DNA of 64,000 nt from Scilla litardierei (taxonomy: Eukaryota > Streptophyta > Magnoliopsida > Asparagales > Asparagaceae), in contig CM061142.1 of NCBI GenBank assembly GCA_030789695.1, positions 797,805,258 through 797,869,257 on the forward strand, given 5' to 3'. Below, piece after piece: positions 1-11,910 of the stretch (within the stretch, counting starts at the first letter, position 1; each line of letters opens with the position of its first letter). The position numbers were made by a program, and so were the translations under genes. The notes below the pieces were generated by a model. The model was not told the origin of the DNA and did no database searches. It worked only from the letters and a program-made list of their open reading frames with translations.

Positions 1-797
1 AGTGAAGATGAGTGTTATGGGGGTGCTGAAGATGAGGAAATCGCCAGAAATTACATTGCCCTCGCAGCCTCTCAGAAGAAGCGACCTGATTACAACATTA
101 GCATCCATGTTGAATCTGATGTTACAACATTACATACAACATCAGCCAATAAATCAAACAGTGTCAGATCCAGTGTTGCAACATCAGGTTCAACATCATC
201 CACAGCTTCTACAACTGAATCTGAGTCTGAAGTTGATTACAATGAGGAAGTTAGTGACGATGATATCCAAAAAGCATACCAGGTGATGTTTGAGAAGTGG
301 GTGCAAATCTACAATATCAACAAAATCCTGAAGGTGGAGAATGAAAGACTGAAGAAAGAGAAGGATGAGGTCAAAATCAAATGTCTGAAAGTTGGGGAAA
401 ACTGTAGAGATTGGAAAGCAACTTCAGAAATGTTCTTCTCAGGGCAGAGAAACCTGAATGCACATTGGATAAGTGGAATTCTGGAAAAGCATAGCTAGAT
501 GATATCTTGAACATGGGTAAGACTTCAAGAGATCGCACCGAAGTAGAATACAATAGAGGAGCTTTCGATAATGTGTCTGTTGAAAGAAGAAGTCAAGTTA
601 CCAAAGAACTTGAAAGAATGGGTCAGCACAAGTGCCATGATCAGAAGAAAAGGCAGATTAGAGGTATAAATGGGGCTCGTTCTGTGTGCAGTTACTGCAA
701 GTTCATAGGCCATACTGAGAGAAACTGCTTCAGTCGCATGCGGCATTGGTCAGAAGGAAGAAATGTTAGACACCCTGATATGAAGATGAAGAAGTAA
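1..797 (+). pseudogene. Copia gag remnant (C-terminal part, zinc knuckle)
   Basis: This is the C-terminal part of a retrotransposon capsid (gag) protein, entered mid-gene at the window edge. Frame 1 is open from base 1 to the TAG at 496-498. It reads an acidic Ser/Thr-rich stretch, then a Lys/Glu-rich coiled-coil segment (bases ~300-400). The reading then moves to frame 3 (about 480-797), so there is a frameshift near 480-500. Frame 3 carries a CCHC zinc knuckle (CSYCKFIGHTERNC, bases 687-728; C-X2-C-X4-H-X4-C), the nucleic-acid-binding motif of Copia gag. No protease, integrase or RT follows on the plus strand, so the element is internally deleted. The gag family is well supported; the exact Copia lineage is not. 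Confidence 0.75.
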
Positions 798-2095
798 TGG
801 GTCAGGAAGTCTGAATTATACAGCAAGAACACTACAGCTTCAGAGAAAACACTTCCTGTTGTGACTAATGTTGTAACATTAGATACAACACAGAACAATG
901 TTGCTACAGATGTTATGACACCAGACTCGACATCTTCCCTCAACAATCACTGTGAGCAACATGTGCCAAAGTCTCATGAATCTTCCTCCAGAATTATCAG
1001 AGTGCTATCTCGTCGCTTTGCTCACTGCTCTTCCTCCGCCGGTGTCATTGGATCTTCGCATGTACCCTCTCTAGCACGGCAGTCTACCTCCGTTCCATCT
1101 TCTGTGGCCTCTTCACCTAGACCGGCTGACTTCCCCATAGTTTGTCCACTTCTTAGCCGGTTCCACCGCATCCACGTCTCCAAATTTTGACATGCAAACC
1201 ACTGAAGCTTCTCTGCCAACACCACCGATGTTTTCAACTCTCCAACTACTTTTTGGCCTCTCAGAGCTTGGCTACTGCTCTGGATTTCATTTCATCCTTC
1301 TTGCAGCCCTATCTTGTGAGGTATACTTTTCTTCCTCTTATTCCGTTGTGCCTGAGGATTTACTTGCTACTGAGAGAGACAGGGGATCCGTTTGAAGTGT
1401 CTCAGTCGTTGTTGTCTTTGGATTATCTATTGGAATTATGGACGTGTATTATTGGAGGCTTGCTGAAGTATTATAGTTATCGATGTGGTCACACTTTTTC
1501 TGACGACCACTGAAAAGTATTGGGAATGTTCGTCTGGTGTTGCTCCCAAGTTGCAACAAATGCTCATGTTGCAACAGATGTTGTATACGATGTTGCAACA
1601 CTGGCACATGTTGAACCTGATGTCATGGATTATGCTTGACACATGACACAACATGCACATCTTCTGCACCTGGCGACTCTACAGCTTCATATGCTCCTGT
1701 TTAGATCATGCCAGATCTATAAGTTCCTCGTTCTTGTCGCCGTCATCATCGGTCTGTCAAGCGACTTGGTGCTCCATCTAGTTCTCTAACTCCCTCCTTT
1801 TCAATGTCGACTTCTAAGAAGGCCAGAGTCATCATCTCCTTTCCCGACTCTTTTTACTTCTGCTGATTCTTTGGAGACCCGCAATCACATCATAAGCATC
1901 AGCCACGTCTAGTTCGACTGGCTTACATATTTTAGTGCATTTCATCCAGATCCGTTGGAGCCCCGTAATCACTGCTCGGATTTTTACTAGTAAGGGGGAG
2001 AGTGTGCTTTGGCTTTGTGTGGCTCAAAGGGGGAAAATGTGCTTGGTTGGTGCCCGTGCTTTGGGTTGTGCCACATAATGCCAATGGGGGAGATT
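798..2095 (+). other. Degenerate spacer between gag remnant and LTR
   Basis: Low-complexity Ser/Thr/Pro-coding sequence with scattered TGTTGCAAC-like words (for example 1551-1620) and no recognisable pol motif. It ends in G-rich tracts (about 1994-2000, 2028-2034 and 2083-2093). The last of these, followed by GATTATTAG, looks like a polypurine tract at the start of a 3' LTR. The missing pol was probably lost here. Confidence 0.45.
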
Positions 2096-3380
2096 ATTAG
2101 GGTTAGATTTCTGCTGATATTTGTTGGCATTAGTGGCACTATAGCTGGAGAGATCAGTTTGCGGAATCAGAATTGTTTTTGGGCAGTTTGAGCAGTAATG
2201 TTGAACATAATGTTGTTCAACATAATGTTCAACATTCGGGATCTGGAATATTGGTTTCTTATGCAGAAATGCTGTTGTGGTCTACAGATTTGTTGTAATG
2301 ATCTCAGATCTGATTTGCTGCCTCGAATGCGGGGATTCCTGAATTGATTGTGGTATATCTGCATGAGAGATATTTGGAAAGATCTTCCTAAAATCAGTTG
2401 CTAAATTGAGGGATGTTGGTTTGCAAAAGGAAGTGAACATCTCGCAGATCTAGTGGTTGGGAGTATCTTGAAAATTGATTGCTGCAGATCCTTTTATAGT
2501 ATCTTCAACCTATTCTGGTATAAGTAGTTGTGATTGAGGATTCGCTAGAGATATATTTGGAAGCAATTATTCTCTCGTTATTATTGTTGATTCAGTTGGA
2601 GCGAATCACGTCCACTTATTGTTGTTGCTATTTTTAGAAGATTTGACTGAACCATTTCCTATCTTGGTTCAGTTAATTGTGGGTGAGCTGGAGATATATT
2701 TGGAAGCTATTTATCTCTCGAAATTTGTTATTGAATTTGTTAGAGAGATTTTCGCTTGCAAATATTGGTTGGAAGATCTTGTTGAAGATATTGTGGAACC
2801 ACTTGCCCGAAGTGATTCCTTAATTTGTGGGCTTCTGATTCTGCACGGGATTTCATCGAGCGGCCTTTCTTATTTACTTCGTGATTGAGGGGGAGCGATG
2901 TATTGAAGGGGTGTGCGGTTTTGCGGCTAGGGTACAACTTTGACGAAAGCGTTGAAGAACTCCGGGAGGAGGCCGATGGCTACCCATGTAGGGATCAAGG
3001 GAGTTGATCTAGTCGGTTTTGCAAGGGGCTCTTGCAGTTTTCTACATCCGAGGACGGAGGCCGACGGCTACGCACGTAGGGATCAAGGGAGTTGATCTAG
3101 TCGGTTGTGCAAGGGGAGCTTGCATAGATTACTCCACGGGGTTGATTGCGATCACCCCTCACGGTTTGTATTGAGGGGAAGTATGCTTCTCCTAGTATAG
3201 ATCTGATATTAGTGATTGTACTCTGTGATATTTTTATAATTGAGTAATCTTATTTTCTGGGCGTGGCCCCGCAGATGTAGGTGTGCGCACCGAACTGCGT
3301 TACCATGTTTTGGTTGTCGTTGCTTGGATCTTGTGTTTAATCTTTGTGTTTATTTGATTATTCCTACGTACTGAAATCAC
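2096..3380 (+). repeat. Copia 3' LTR-like block
   Basis: The block starts after the G-rich tract at 2083-2093. It holds repeated U3-like words (GAGATATATTTGGAAGC near 2548 and 2690) and short hairpins. It ends in a segment of the type seen in plant Copia LTRs (GGGCGTGGCCCCGCAGATGTAGG near 3259, followed by a CCGAACTGCG word). Both ends are approximate because no second LTR copy or TSD is in the window. Position downstream of gag makes it the 3' LTR of the element at 1-797. Confidence 0.5.
2966..3129 (+). repeat. Tandem direct repeat, two units with 88-bp period
   Basis: GGAGGCCGATGGCTAC... at about 2968 is repeated with few changes at about 3056. Each unit ends in a small hairpin with stem TGCAAG/CTTGCA around a loop of GGGGCT (first unit) or GGGGAG (second unit). 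It lies inside the 3' LTR-like block. Confidence 0.8.
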
Positions 3381-4189
3381 ATAATTAGTATTTAACAAGT
3401 AGTTAATTAGCTTTAATTTATTTAATATTTAGTTAGTGTTAAAATAATAAATTTAATTAAATTAATGTTTTAAATTAAGAGAATAATTGGTATCACATAA
3501 TATATGAAGCTAAACCTCGTACACGGTCTTGAAAACTCCACCCGCATGTTTTTTTGAGATGATCGGAACAGGACCAGTCCATCTTAATATTCTAAAATTG
3601 AATATCAGATTAACCCAAGGTGTTTTGCTCGTTCATCCACCGATCACAAAAGTTTTTATTCTTACGGAACCGTTAAATTTGCAACAGGTGGTTAAATAAG
3701 CAAAACCCATTTGATTTATTCGATATTTGCTGTTTTGAGATTTTGGAATATGAAGATCAAAATGAACAGTTCTTATTGTTCGAAAAAATACATGAGTGTA
3801 GAGTTTTTGAGATCACATATGCGGCTTAGCCCCGTATGTCATATGATACTCATTATTCTCATAAATTAATTAGTTTAAATATTCATTTAATTTATTTAGA
3901 TTAAATTAATAATATAGTTAAGTTTTAATTAACTTTTAATATTAAAACTACTTATAGACTACACAATAACTTTCCAAACACGCGACTCTTTCATCCTCCG
4001 AACAGAAAAAATGGGATATGCCCCGTAACAAATAAAAAACTTTACTCTTATCAAACTCAGATTTCACTCGACCTTAAGATTCCAAAACCCACTTTCCATA
4101 AACTAAATAGGCCCTTAGCAAAACCACTTTGTTCTAGCCTAAGGTGACAATAGATCCTCTATACTCTATTCTAGTACTTTTATTTTTGT
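3381..4189. other. AT-rich sequence, nothing recognised
   Basis: AT-rich sequence with TTTAATTAA-like words and no ORF, tRNA or element end that I can support. Confidence 0.5.
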
Positions 4190-5640
4190 TAGGGGACATG
4201 TGTGGTAATATATCCAACCAAGGACATTTCAAGTCCACGAGCTCATGTATGCCCAACTAGATCAAGAAGCATCAAGTAGTTATCAGGCCAGGGGTCAATT
4301 ACCAATATACATTTAACCAAAACCAAGGTATATGGTCTGCTGTGTTAAAGAGGGAGGAGATCATTTTAAGCATATTTGATTGTTTTCTTATTGAATATCT
4401 TTATGTATTGAGCCTAGCTTGATCATTAGAGGAGTCGAATCGATAGACATCCACCTAGGTTTGGCTTACTAATACTCTTGGCTTATGTGATGTACATGTG
4501 TACGATTTGATGGGCTTCAGCCTTCACAAATTCACCTAATTAACAAGTCCGAGTGAAAACTTTGCCCGCTAGATATATACTAACATCAACATTGGCTCCA
4601 TCTGTGGAAGATAGACAAAAACCATGTCACCCATTGAGCTAAAAAGTCCTTCGATTCGGCCATTAAGGAACAAATCCATCCCTAATCTTGGAAAAAAGCA
4701 TCAACAATAATGCTTGGCCATTGCAACTTCATAACGACAACAGTATTATGCTATCGCCACCTCTTAATCAATCTCTCTAACAGTCTATATACCATTGTTG
4801 AAGCACAAGATAGTATGTGACTAAGAAATAATTCCAGGAGACAAACAAACATTAGCTTCAGATGAATGAACTTCTGACCTAGTTCACTTCAAGAGTCCCC
4901 ACCCCCTTGCATCCACCTTAAAGTCGACGTTATTCATAACTTCTACTTAAATTTCTTAAACATCAACAGTAACCTCCTCATTAATTCTTATAACAACTCA
5001 ATCACCAGTGCCAATAACAACATCTCTATCAATTTCTCCAGCAGTCCCACCAATAACCTTATCACCAACAATCTTAAAACAATGGTAAGAATGATGGTGG
5101 AGCTAGAATAGGAGAAGGGGAGAACATCCATTAGGAGGCAAGAGACCATGAAAGGAGTAAGGTAAAAGAAATTGAGTCCCTCGTAACAAAAGAGACCATT
5201 GTAGAAGAGAAGCTATCAGAGCAGTCAAGAATGATAGCCATAACTTTAGCATATATACCAATCTCAGTATATGAAGTTACTACACCACATGAGAATAAAT
5301 ATATGAAAGAAATTCACATGACGAAGATGGGAAGAACTTGATAGGGAAAGGAAGAGAAAAGCAGTCGACCCACAAAACAAACTAAGAGAACCCATCCCTG
5401 TTTGCCTTAGGAAACTCTAGATGTGCCATTATCAAAAAGGAAAAACTGTGACATTTATGTGACACAAAGTCACATCAAAGGGATGATTTTTTTGATATTT
5501 ATAGAAAAAGGGAAGTCTGCAATGAGTGCGGTGCAGATAATCAAGCTCTTATCTTATGACTTCACCTGGCATGATTGGATAAGTTTGATAGACCCAGATA
5601 CACTTTGCACCATGTCACCAACTACCATGAAATAATACAA
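4190..5640 (+). repeat. Decayed gypsy-like LTR end, PBS and leader
   Basis: TTGGCTCCATCTGTGGAA at about 4589-4606 resembles the junction just inside the 5' LTR of Tat/Athila-class gypsy elements (TTGGCGCC-type PBS), with substitutions. The preceding 400 bp would then be LTR, beginning near TGTTAGGGGACATG (about 4187). The following 1 kb has only short ORFs (for example 5423-5635) with no gag motif I can name. It is old and strongly eroded. Confidence 0.35.
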
Positions 5641-7584
5641 GTTTATAGCCTCAGTGCCATCCAAAGTTGTTCTTTTCCCAGCAACTTTTATTAGGTTACT
5701 CAGGTTTGGTTTATTACCATCAATACTAGGATACTTTGTAATTTCAAGTAGCTAGTGATCACCTAACAATTTGTTGCAGCCAAGAGAAGAAAGAAATTTT
5801 TGATGTATCTCTTGAGCGTGAAGCAACTCGAAGGGGTTTATTTATTTATTTTTTTTGAGAAAGTACTTAACGAAGTTATATATGCAATGCTGGAAATAAA
5901 TAAAGTTGACCTACATATTGCTATCATCACTTTAATTGATGGGACGCAAAACACTAAGCCCAAGCAAAGCGTTTAATTTTCAATATTTGTGTTTGTTTTG
6001 TGCATTTTTGAAATCTATTGCATCAAATTGTATATATGATATGCGTGTATTTGTACAATTTTTTTGTTTAGGGAAGAACACGTGCAAAGCTCTAGATATT
6101 TTTGATTCAAGTTTGGATAATAATATAACTGAAGAAGATGAATGGCTGATAGACCCAACCACATGAACAACAATGCCTAGTATTGGAAAAGAAGAAGAAT
6201 AAGAATATATATGGATGATATTGAATTTGATGAGTGCAATTTCTTTTTTAGCTATGTTGATGTTATGACATTTCTTTTTCATGTTTTACTTTGGATTTGG
6301 TGTTAATTTGGTAACAAGTTGTACTTGTGAAATGAATTTGTTTAAGACGTTAATGAGTGTTTGTTATGTTATGAACTTATGATTTGTCTTCTTAGACAAT
6401 GATACTTGGTTATAATATTTAATAACCATTTTAATATGTAAACAAATGGGGAATGTCTACGAGCCTTTATTTTATTCTACAATCAAAAAGTCTCTGTGTC
6501 GGGGACCTCGTAGTGTTTTTTCGGGTAGAAAAGGAGCAGGAATTTTGCCACCATGTGAACACTAATCCACCAGCATTGATGCTAACTATTCGACGTCCAC
6601 TTCTCAAAGCTAGACACGCAACACAAAAGACACCACTTTTGTTATTTTGCATAAATAAATATTATTTGCATAAATATAATCGTTCTCAACAAAGTAAATA
6701 GTTTGATGCTTACGAGCATGATTAGCATGTTGCCTCCTATAGGGCAAGCTAGCACCGACACAGCGGAACCCATCAAGGCATCTTGTCTCTCATGCGATAT
6801 GAAACATAGTCCCACATTGGCCACAGGGATTCGAACGGCAAGCTCGTATGGGGTCATTATGTAGAACACAGATATATAGCGTGCAAGCCATGCAAGAGAA
6901 TTGCGTCACGCATAAGAATTCAAATACTGCGACACCAAGAAGATGATATATCATGCGGGCATTAATCCAAAATTGCTTTCTAACAGCAGTGATATTGACG
7001 TATTAGGTTATCAGATAAACAAATCATCAAGGATCAAACATGCAGATATCCGAAACTATTAATTAAGTTTAGCATATTCCTATAATTTGCATTGCAGAAT
7101 GTAACTAAACCATGAACCTTGCTACTTGAGATCTTCATCTTGTTTACAGATGCTCGCCCTTTTGATGTGCCGTCGCCTCGAGGGTTTCGGAGGAGAATTT
7201 TCATTGTATTTTGGAGGTGGAGATGATATCTATTTATAGACATCTTGAGTAGTAGCCCAGGATTCATTAGCCAATTGTATATTGCCTAGACTTCCAACCG
7301 TAGTTTTTTTGCCGATTACAGATGATAGTGAGTCTGCCAAAAACTGTGAGCTAATTGTATACTATTTGTTAATTAGTAAATTGCCAATTTTGGCAATCTT
7401 AATCTTATAATGATTGTTATTTGTTACAATTTTGTCTAATTGCAAGTTCCAACTGTCTCCTTTTGCGATTCTATATATGCTTCTTAGTTTAATACCTCTC
7501 ATTTTTCGGGTGACTGTCTTCATGCGAAAAATGGGCGCTCGATTTTGGCAACTATCTGGTCGAAAACAGATGCAGAATTTTTGA
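5641..7584. other. Unassigned intergenic sequence
   Basis: AT-rich sequence with scattered short ORFs of under 100 codons on both strands and no protein motif, TIR or LTR pair that I can recognise. No tRNA or rRNA gene is visible. Confidence 0.5.
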
Positions 7585-9302
7585 TGTGTTTGTTAAGTGT
7601 TTTCAGGCGCAAATAAACATATGGAGAACAAAGTGTCAAAAGTGTGAATATGTACGTGTGAATATGGTTAATGGCAAGCTCATAATTTATATGCAAGAAA
7701 AGGAGAGATGGCAAAGGTGTGATTAAATGGGATTTGACTTGGTCAACATATTCTACAAATTTCATGGATGGATAAGGAGATATGGTGTACAAATTTGAAG
7801 ATTTAATTTGAATTCAAAAGAGTCATAATTATCCTAGGATTGATCAAGTTCATTGCATCAAGGAGATAAGATAAGATTTGATTGAAGATTCAAATCAATT
7901 TTGAGGAGTCCTACTTACCCTAAGATTGATCGAGTTCATTGCATCAATGAGATAAGATAAGATTTGATTGAAAAATTAAAGATCAAGTGTTCTAATTGAA
8001 GAGAACTTATAAAAGGAGAAGACCATTTACTTGGAGAAACATCCCATTGAGCCAAAAAGCTTCAAAGATCAATCCTCCTACTCCTTGTCCGAATTTCTCT
8101 CCTCCAAGCTTCAAAGAGATCATCAAATTCGCAGGAAGAAGTGCTCGACAGACGACGATGCCGAAAAATGCATAATTTTCTCCATAGAGCTCGGATCGAC
8201 GAACCGTTTGCACCGGGACGATCAGAACTCAATTCTCTATGCTATGGTGGTGTTGTTCTCATCTTAATCTCTATATTAAAACAGTTATTTTTATTTTACC
8301 ATAAGTTGTATTCTGAATAGCTTCATAGTCTACATCATCTCAAAGCCTCTTCATCTCAAAGCTTCATCAAACCAAAGCTTACATTAAATCAAGCCAAAGC
8401 ACAAGCAACTACTTCTCCATCATTCAAGGTTTGATCAAGATATTGCCCAAGCTATCAACTTCAAAAGCACCCAAGTTCATCAAGTCCACATCCAAGCATC
8501 AACCTTCGAGATCTGCAAGTCACGGCCAAATCTCCTCAATAAAGCTGTCCTTTCTTATTTTTCATTCTAAGAGTACGAGCTCTCACGATTCCAACGATTA
8601 TTTATTCGGTGTTTTCTGAGCTCGGGGCAATTTATTGCATTTTATGGAAGACGTGGTATCTGATTACTTTATGCACAAACTGCTGTCGATTCTGCAGAAC
8701 AGAGAATTGATTTATGCACAAATCAGATTGAGGCAGATTTGTGCAACGAACTTTGGAAGGCTATATCTTTTGACCTAGGGATTGGATTGAGACACCGTTT
8801 ATGCGAGCGCGAAGCTGACGAGTTGCTGATCAACAAGGACTATTCAAACATCACAAACTGATCACTCTAAACTCTTCATCTTATTTACATTTTGTGATAG
8901 TATTGGTAGATCATTGTATTAGGTTTTAGTTTTCATTTTTGAGGTTCTTTTGGGGCTCTTGATTAGTTGGGGTTAGTCAAGGGAGAGTTTTTGCTAGGAA
9001 CGTAGTATTCGACACTTTAGGGAGTGAGATATAAACTTGGTGAGCTGGGTATTGGAGCATGCAGTTACATTTGTTTTTATCTTGACATTATTATTCTAGT
9101 GATTACTTTGGGGCTGGAGTAAGTCGTTGGGACAACCGAACCAGGGTAAATACTGAGTGCACTCTGTGTTTGCTTTCTCTTTATTATCACTATACCATAT
9201 TTGCTCTGTGACTATCTGATTGAGTAGGCTACTATTTTTGCATTTACGAAAATTTTTTATAAGTCTATTCACTCCCATCTAGGCTTATATCATGATCCAA
9301 CA
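7585..9302 (+). repeat. 5' LTR of Sirevirus-like Copia element 1
   Basis: The right end is firm: ...GATCCAACA at 9302, directly followed by an iMet-type PBS and then gag. The left end is my guess at TGTTAAGTGTTTTCAGG (about 7585) because the partner LTR is not in the window. A TATA box (TTATAAAAGG, 8007-8016) sits about 420 bp in. Two direct repeats containing GAGATAAGATAAGATTTGATTGAA lie at about 7861 and 7950, just upstream of the TATA box. The downstream part carries several short hairpins (for example about 8958-8987 and around 9030 and 9130). Confidence 0.6.
8007..8016 (+). promoter_or_regulatory. Probable TATA box of Sirevirus-like LTR 1
   Basis: TTATAAAAGG, followed by a GC-richer purine stretch. 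This is the only canonical TATA in this LTR and is correctly placed for its U3/R boundary. Inferred from sequence only. Confidence 0.55.
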
Positions 9303-9318
9303 AGTGATATCAGAGTTG
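9303..9318 (+). promoter_or_regulatory. Primer-binding site (tRNA-iMet type)
   Basis: AGTGATATCAGAGTTG matches the plant Copia PBS consensus TGGTATCAGAGC with two or three changes. It lies immediately after the LTR terminal CA and 25 bp before the gag ATG. It marks where minus-strand DNA synthesis was primed. Confidence 0.75.
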
Positions 9319-9342
9319 GTTAGAGGATCTAATCTAGAAATT

Positions 9343-10030
9343 ATGAATACCCAAGATTTTTTTTTTGCTGAAGGCATGTCTATAGATAGACCCCCTATGT
9401 TTAGTGGATATAATTATAGTTACTGAAAGGTTAGGTTGAAAGTTTACTTGTTATCCGTGGATTGTTTTACTGGGCACATTATTGAAAATGGATATACTAA
9501 GATTCTAAGCCTGAAAGTAATTGGAATTTGGATGCTATAAATTTATGTGTTCTGAATGCTAAAACAATGAATATTTTGTTTTTTGGTTTGGATAGAAAAA
9601 TATGTAATCACATTGCTCATTGCTCTTCTGTGCAAGATATATGAAGGACTTTGAAGGTGACATATGGGAGCGAGCAATCTTTCGGTGATCACACCTCATG
9701 TGATGTGAAGAGGCCACATAATAAGAAGAACCGAAAGTAAAGAAAAGTTCTTTTAAATAAACAAGAGGCTCGTAGGTCTAAGAATATTTTTGACAATACT
9801 AACGATGAAATTATTTGCCAAAATTGCAAGAAATCTTGACACATCAAAGGGAATTGTCCATTGAAGAAAGAAAAAGCAAAGGAAAAGAAAAAATCTTTGG
9901 TGGCTACATGGGACGATGCAGCGAGGATGAACCTCAAGATAAGTTTGCTCATTCTTCCTTGTGTTTGATTGGTAAAATTGATGAGGAGGAAACGGTGGTA
10001 CGAAAATATTATAAACTTGAGCTTGTTTAA
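9343..10030 (+). pseudogene. Sirevirus-like gag, part 1 (pseudogene)
   Basis: This is gag, the capsid/nucleocapsid protein of a Sirevirus-like Copia element. From the ATG at 9343 the reading contains RPPMFSGYNYSYW-type sequence, typical of the N-terminus of Copia gag, but the Trp codon is now TGA. A CCHC knuckle at 9816-9857 (C-X2-C-X4-H-X4-C) has a TGA between the second Cys and the His. More stops and a frameshift follow. The reading frame is cut at 10030 by a solo LTR and resumes in register at 32447, then again after 42984. Host identity therefore rests on three separated pieces that fit together. Non-functional. Confidence 0.8.
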
Positions 10031-10745
10031 TGATTCGGGGTGAATATTGCATAATTAACCCGGTATCTAGCATATTTTAGGTGTATATGATGCTTAATTG
10101 GTCTCTAATATGTTCGTATTTTGTATATCATCATTTATTAGAGCAAACCATTGATTTGTGCACAAAATATAAATTTTATTGAGTATTTCTGCCTTTTATT
10201 ATTTTTATGGCTAGATCTCGATCTCACGATTTCAACGACTATTTATTTGTATTTTTCTGAGATCTGTGTTAATTTCTGTGATTTATTGAATGCAGAATAC
10301 CAATTTAATGAAGAAATATGCTCAAAATACGATAAATACGGTCGCCACCCAATTAGATGTTGACACGTGGCGAGATCTCGTCGTTGATCGCTCCGGGATG
10401 TAACCCCAAAGAACGGTTGTAGTTTTACCGCAAGTGCACGGTGTAGCAGCGAGCGGGTTATCGAACACAGGGAGGACGAATGACCGTGCTTGTTCCAATC
10501 AACCTGGCTATTTAAGAAGAGAGAAAATTGCCTTTGGCGATCCTGTCACAATCGTCAGACAAAGTACGGAAATATCAAATCAAATAAAGAACGCCTAGGG
10601 AATGGGGAATTCCCGCTACTCACCGTCTTTCGTAAATGTGGTTCGTCGGTATCAAAATTGCTAGAATAAGATTTTGGATGAACTAGTTGCAACTGAATGT
10701 AGAACCAAGCTCACGCTCTCGCGCTGTTGCCGGTCTATAGCTATC

Positions 10746-11043
10746 CTAGGTTTGGGTCCAATCTCTTGCAAACCCTAGCCTAGGGAAGCTAGCATTAGGA
10801 TCAACATCATCGTTCAATCGCGCACCGAGCCCAATCTCTTGCAAACTCAGCTCGCGATCTAGGTTGGGATAGTTCCTACTCGTCCAATCTCTTGCAAACG
10901 GGTATTGGCACGGAATTGCAACCGGAAACCCTAGTATCGGTCCAATCTCTTGCAAACCGATACTTCAGAAATTCGATTCCAACCCAATTCGGATTTCTAG
11001 GGTTTCCTATCGAATTGGGATCCAATCTCTTGCAAATCCCAAT
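10746..11043 (-). repeat. Array of five hairpins with one shared 14-nt loop (3' LTR copy)
   Basis: The 14-mer CCAATCTCTTGCAA (plus strand) occurs five times, at 10758, 10831, 10884, 10942 and 11022. Each copy is enclosed by a different inverted repeat. The stems are 10746-10757/10772-10783 (10 of 12 Watson-Crick pairs plus one G-T), 10819-10830/10845-10856 (partial), 10877-10883/10898-10904 (7 bp with one G-T), 10933-10941/10956-10964 (9 of 9, AGTATCGGT/ACCGATACT) and 11014-11021/11036-11043 (8 of 8, ATTGGGAT/ATCCCAAT). The array lies 0.4-0.7 kb downstream of the LTR TATA on the sense strand, so it should be in the RNA leader and 3' end. Confidence 0.9.
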
Positions 11044-11528
11044 CGGTATGAACTCCTAGCCATCCGTAGTAAATTGATCCCAATCTAATCCCTAATAGCA
11101 ATTCTAGCAAAATTCCTACCAATTCATCACAATCATGAAATAGGGCTTGTAGGGTTCATCCTCACGCCCCAAGACGTGGCGACTACTCACAATTCATAGC
11201 ATGATCACAAAAATAATCAATGAAATAAGCAATAGAATTCATCACAATATTGAGATAAGCAATAAAAAATAGAATTTTTAGAGAAGAGAAAACACAAACC
11301 AATGGAGTTCTTCAAATAATTCTACAAAAATCAACTTTTGTCTCCTCTCCAATCTCAAGAATAAAGCTAAAAAGTTAATCTAAAAGGCTATAAAAAATCT
11401 AAGAGAAAAGCTCTCCAAAACTAGGGTAAAAATAGGGGTTAAATACCCCCCAAAATCATCCAAAAACTGTGACCAAAATACCCCTGCGCAGCCTGTTTTC
11501 CGCAATTTTCGCTACAGGCAGCGCGTCG

Positions 11529-11910
11529 CACTCGGCCGAGTGACAAAAGTCGCTCGGCCGAGTGAGAAACCCTGTAATTTTCCAGTAAGTCTTGATCTTC
11601 AAGGGTCTTCAATTCGGGGGCGGCTCGGCCGAGTGAGCTGTCGTCACTCGGCCGATGGCTTCACGGTACTCGGGCGGTCAGGATTATCCACTCGGCCGAG
11701 TGGGTCTTCTGAAGCTCAGGCAGCCGAAAAACAGCAACATGACGATTTTTGAATGGCTTCGTCTGGGCGCCACTCGGGCGGACGGGATGTAGTCACTCGA
11801 CCGATGTGGTCTCCGTCGCTCGGCCGAGTGCACGTATGAATCGTGTCTGATCTGGTCGGCCGAGCGGTGTCTCGCTGGTCGGCCGAGTGGCTCCTCCACT
11901 CGGCCGAGTG
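11529..11910. repeat. Palindrome cluster CACTCGGCCGAGTG in Athila U3 (3' LTR)
   Basis: Three perfect 14-bp palindromes (11529-11542, 11689-11702, 11897-11910) and about eight near copies (for example at 11551, 11622, 11645, 11818, 11852, 11876) fall within 380 bp. The cluster ends about 80 bp before the TATA-like box on the sense strand. This is the position of a U3 enhancer. Confidence 0.9.

Noticed and set aside
6735..6870. tRNA-like GATTCGAAC word
   Set aside because: No acceptor or anticodon stems could be placed around it.
10746..10955. 69-codon minus-strand ORF across the hairpin array (and its copy at 22074-21865)
   Set aside because: The repeated residues are just the shared loop sequence translated; no start context or domain.
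10746..11043. Regularly spaced repeats resembling a CRISPR array
   Set aside because: The repeats are 14 nt, lie inside a plant LTR, and the intervening sequence is stem sequence complementary across each repeat, not spacers.
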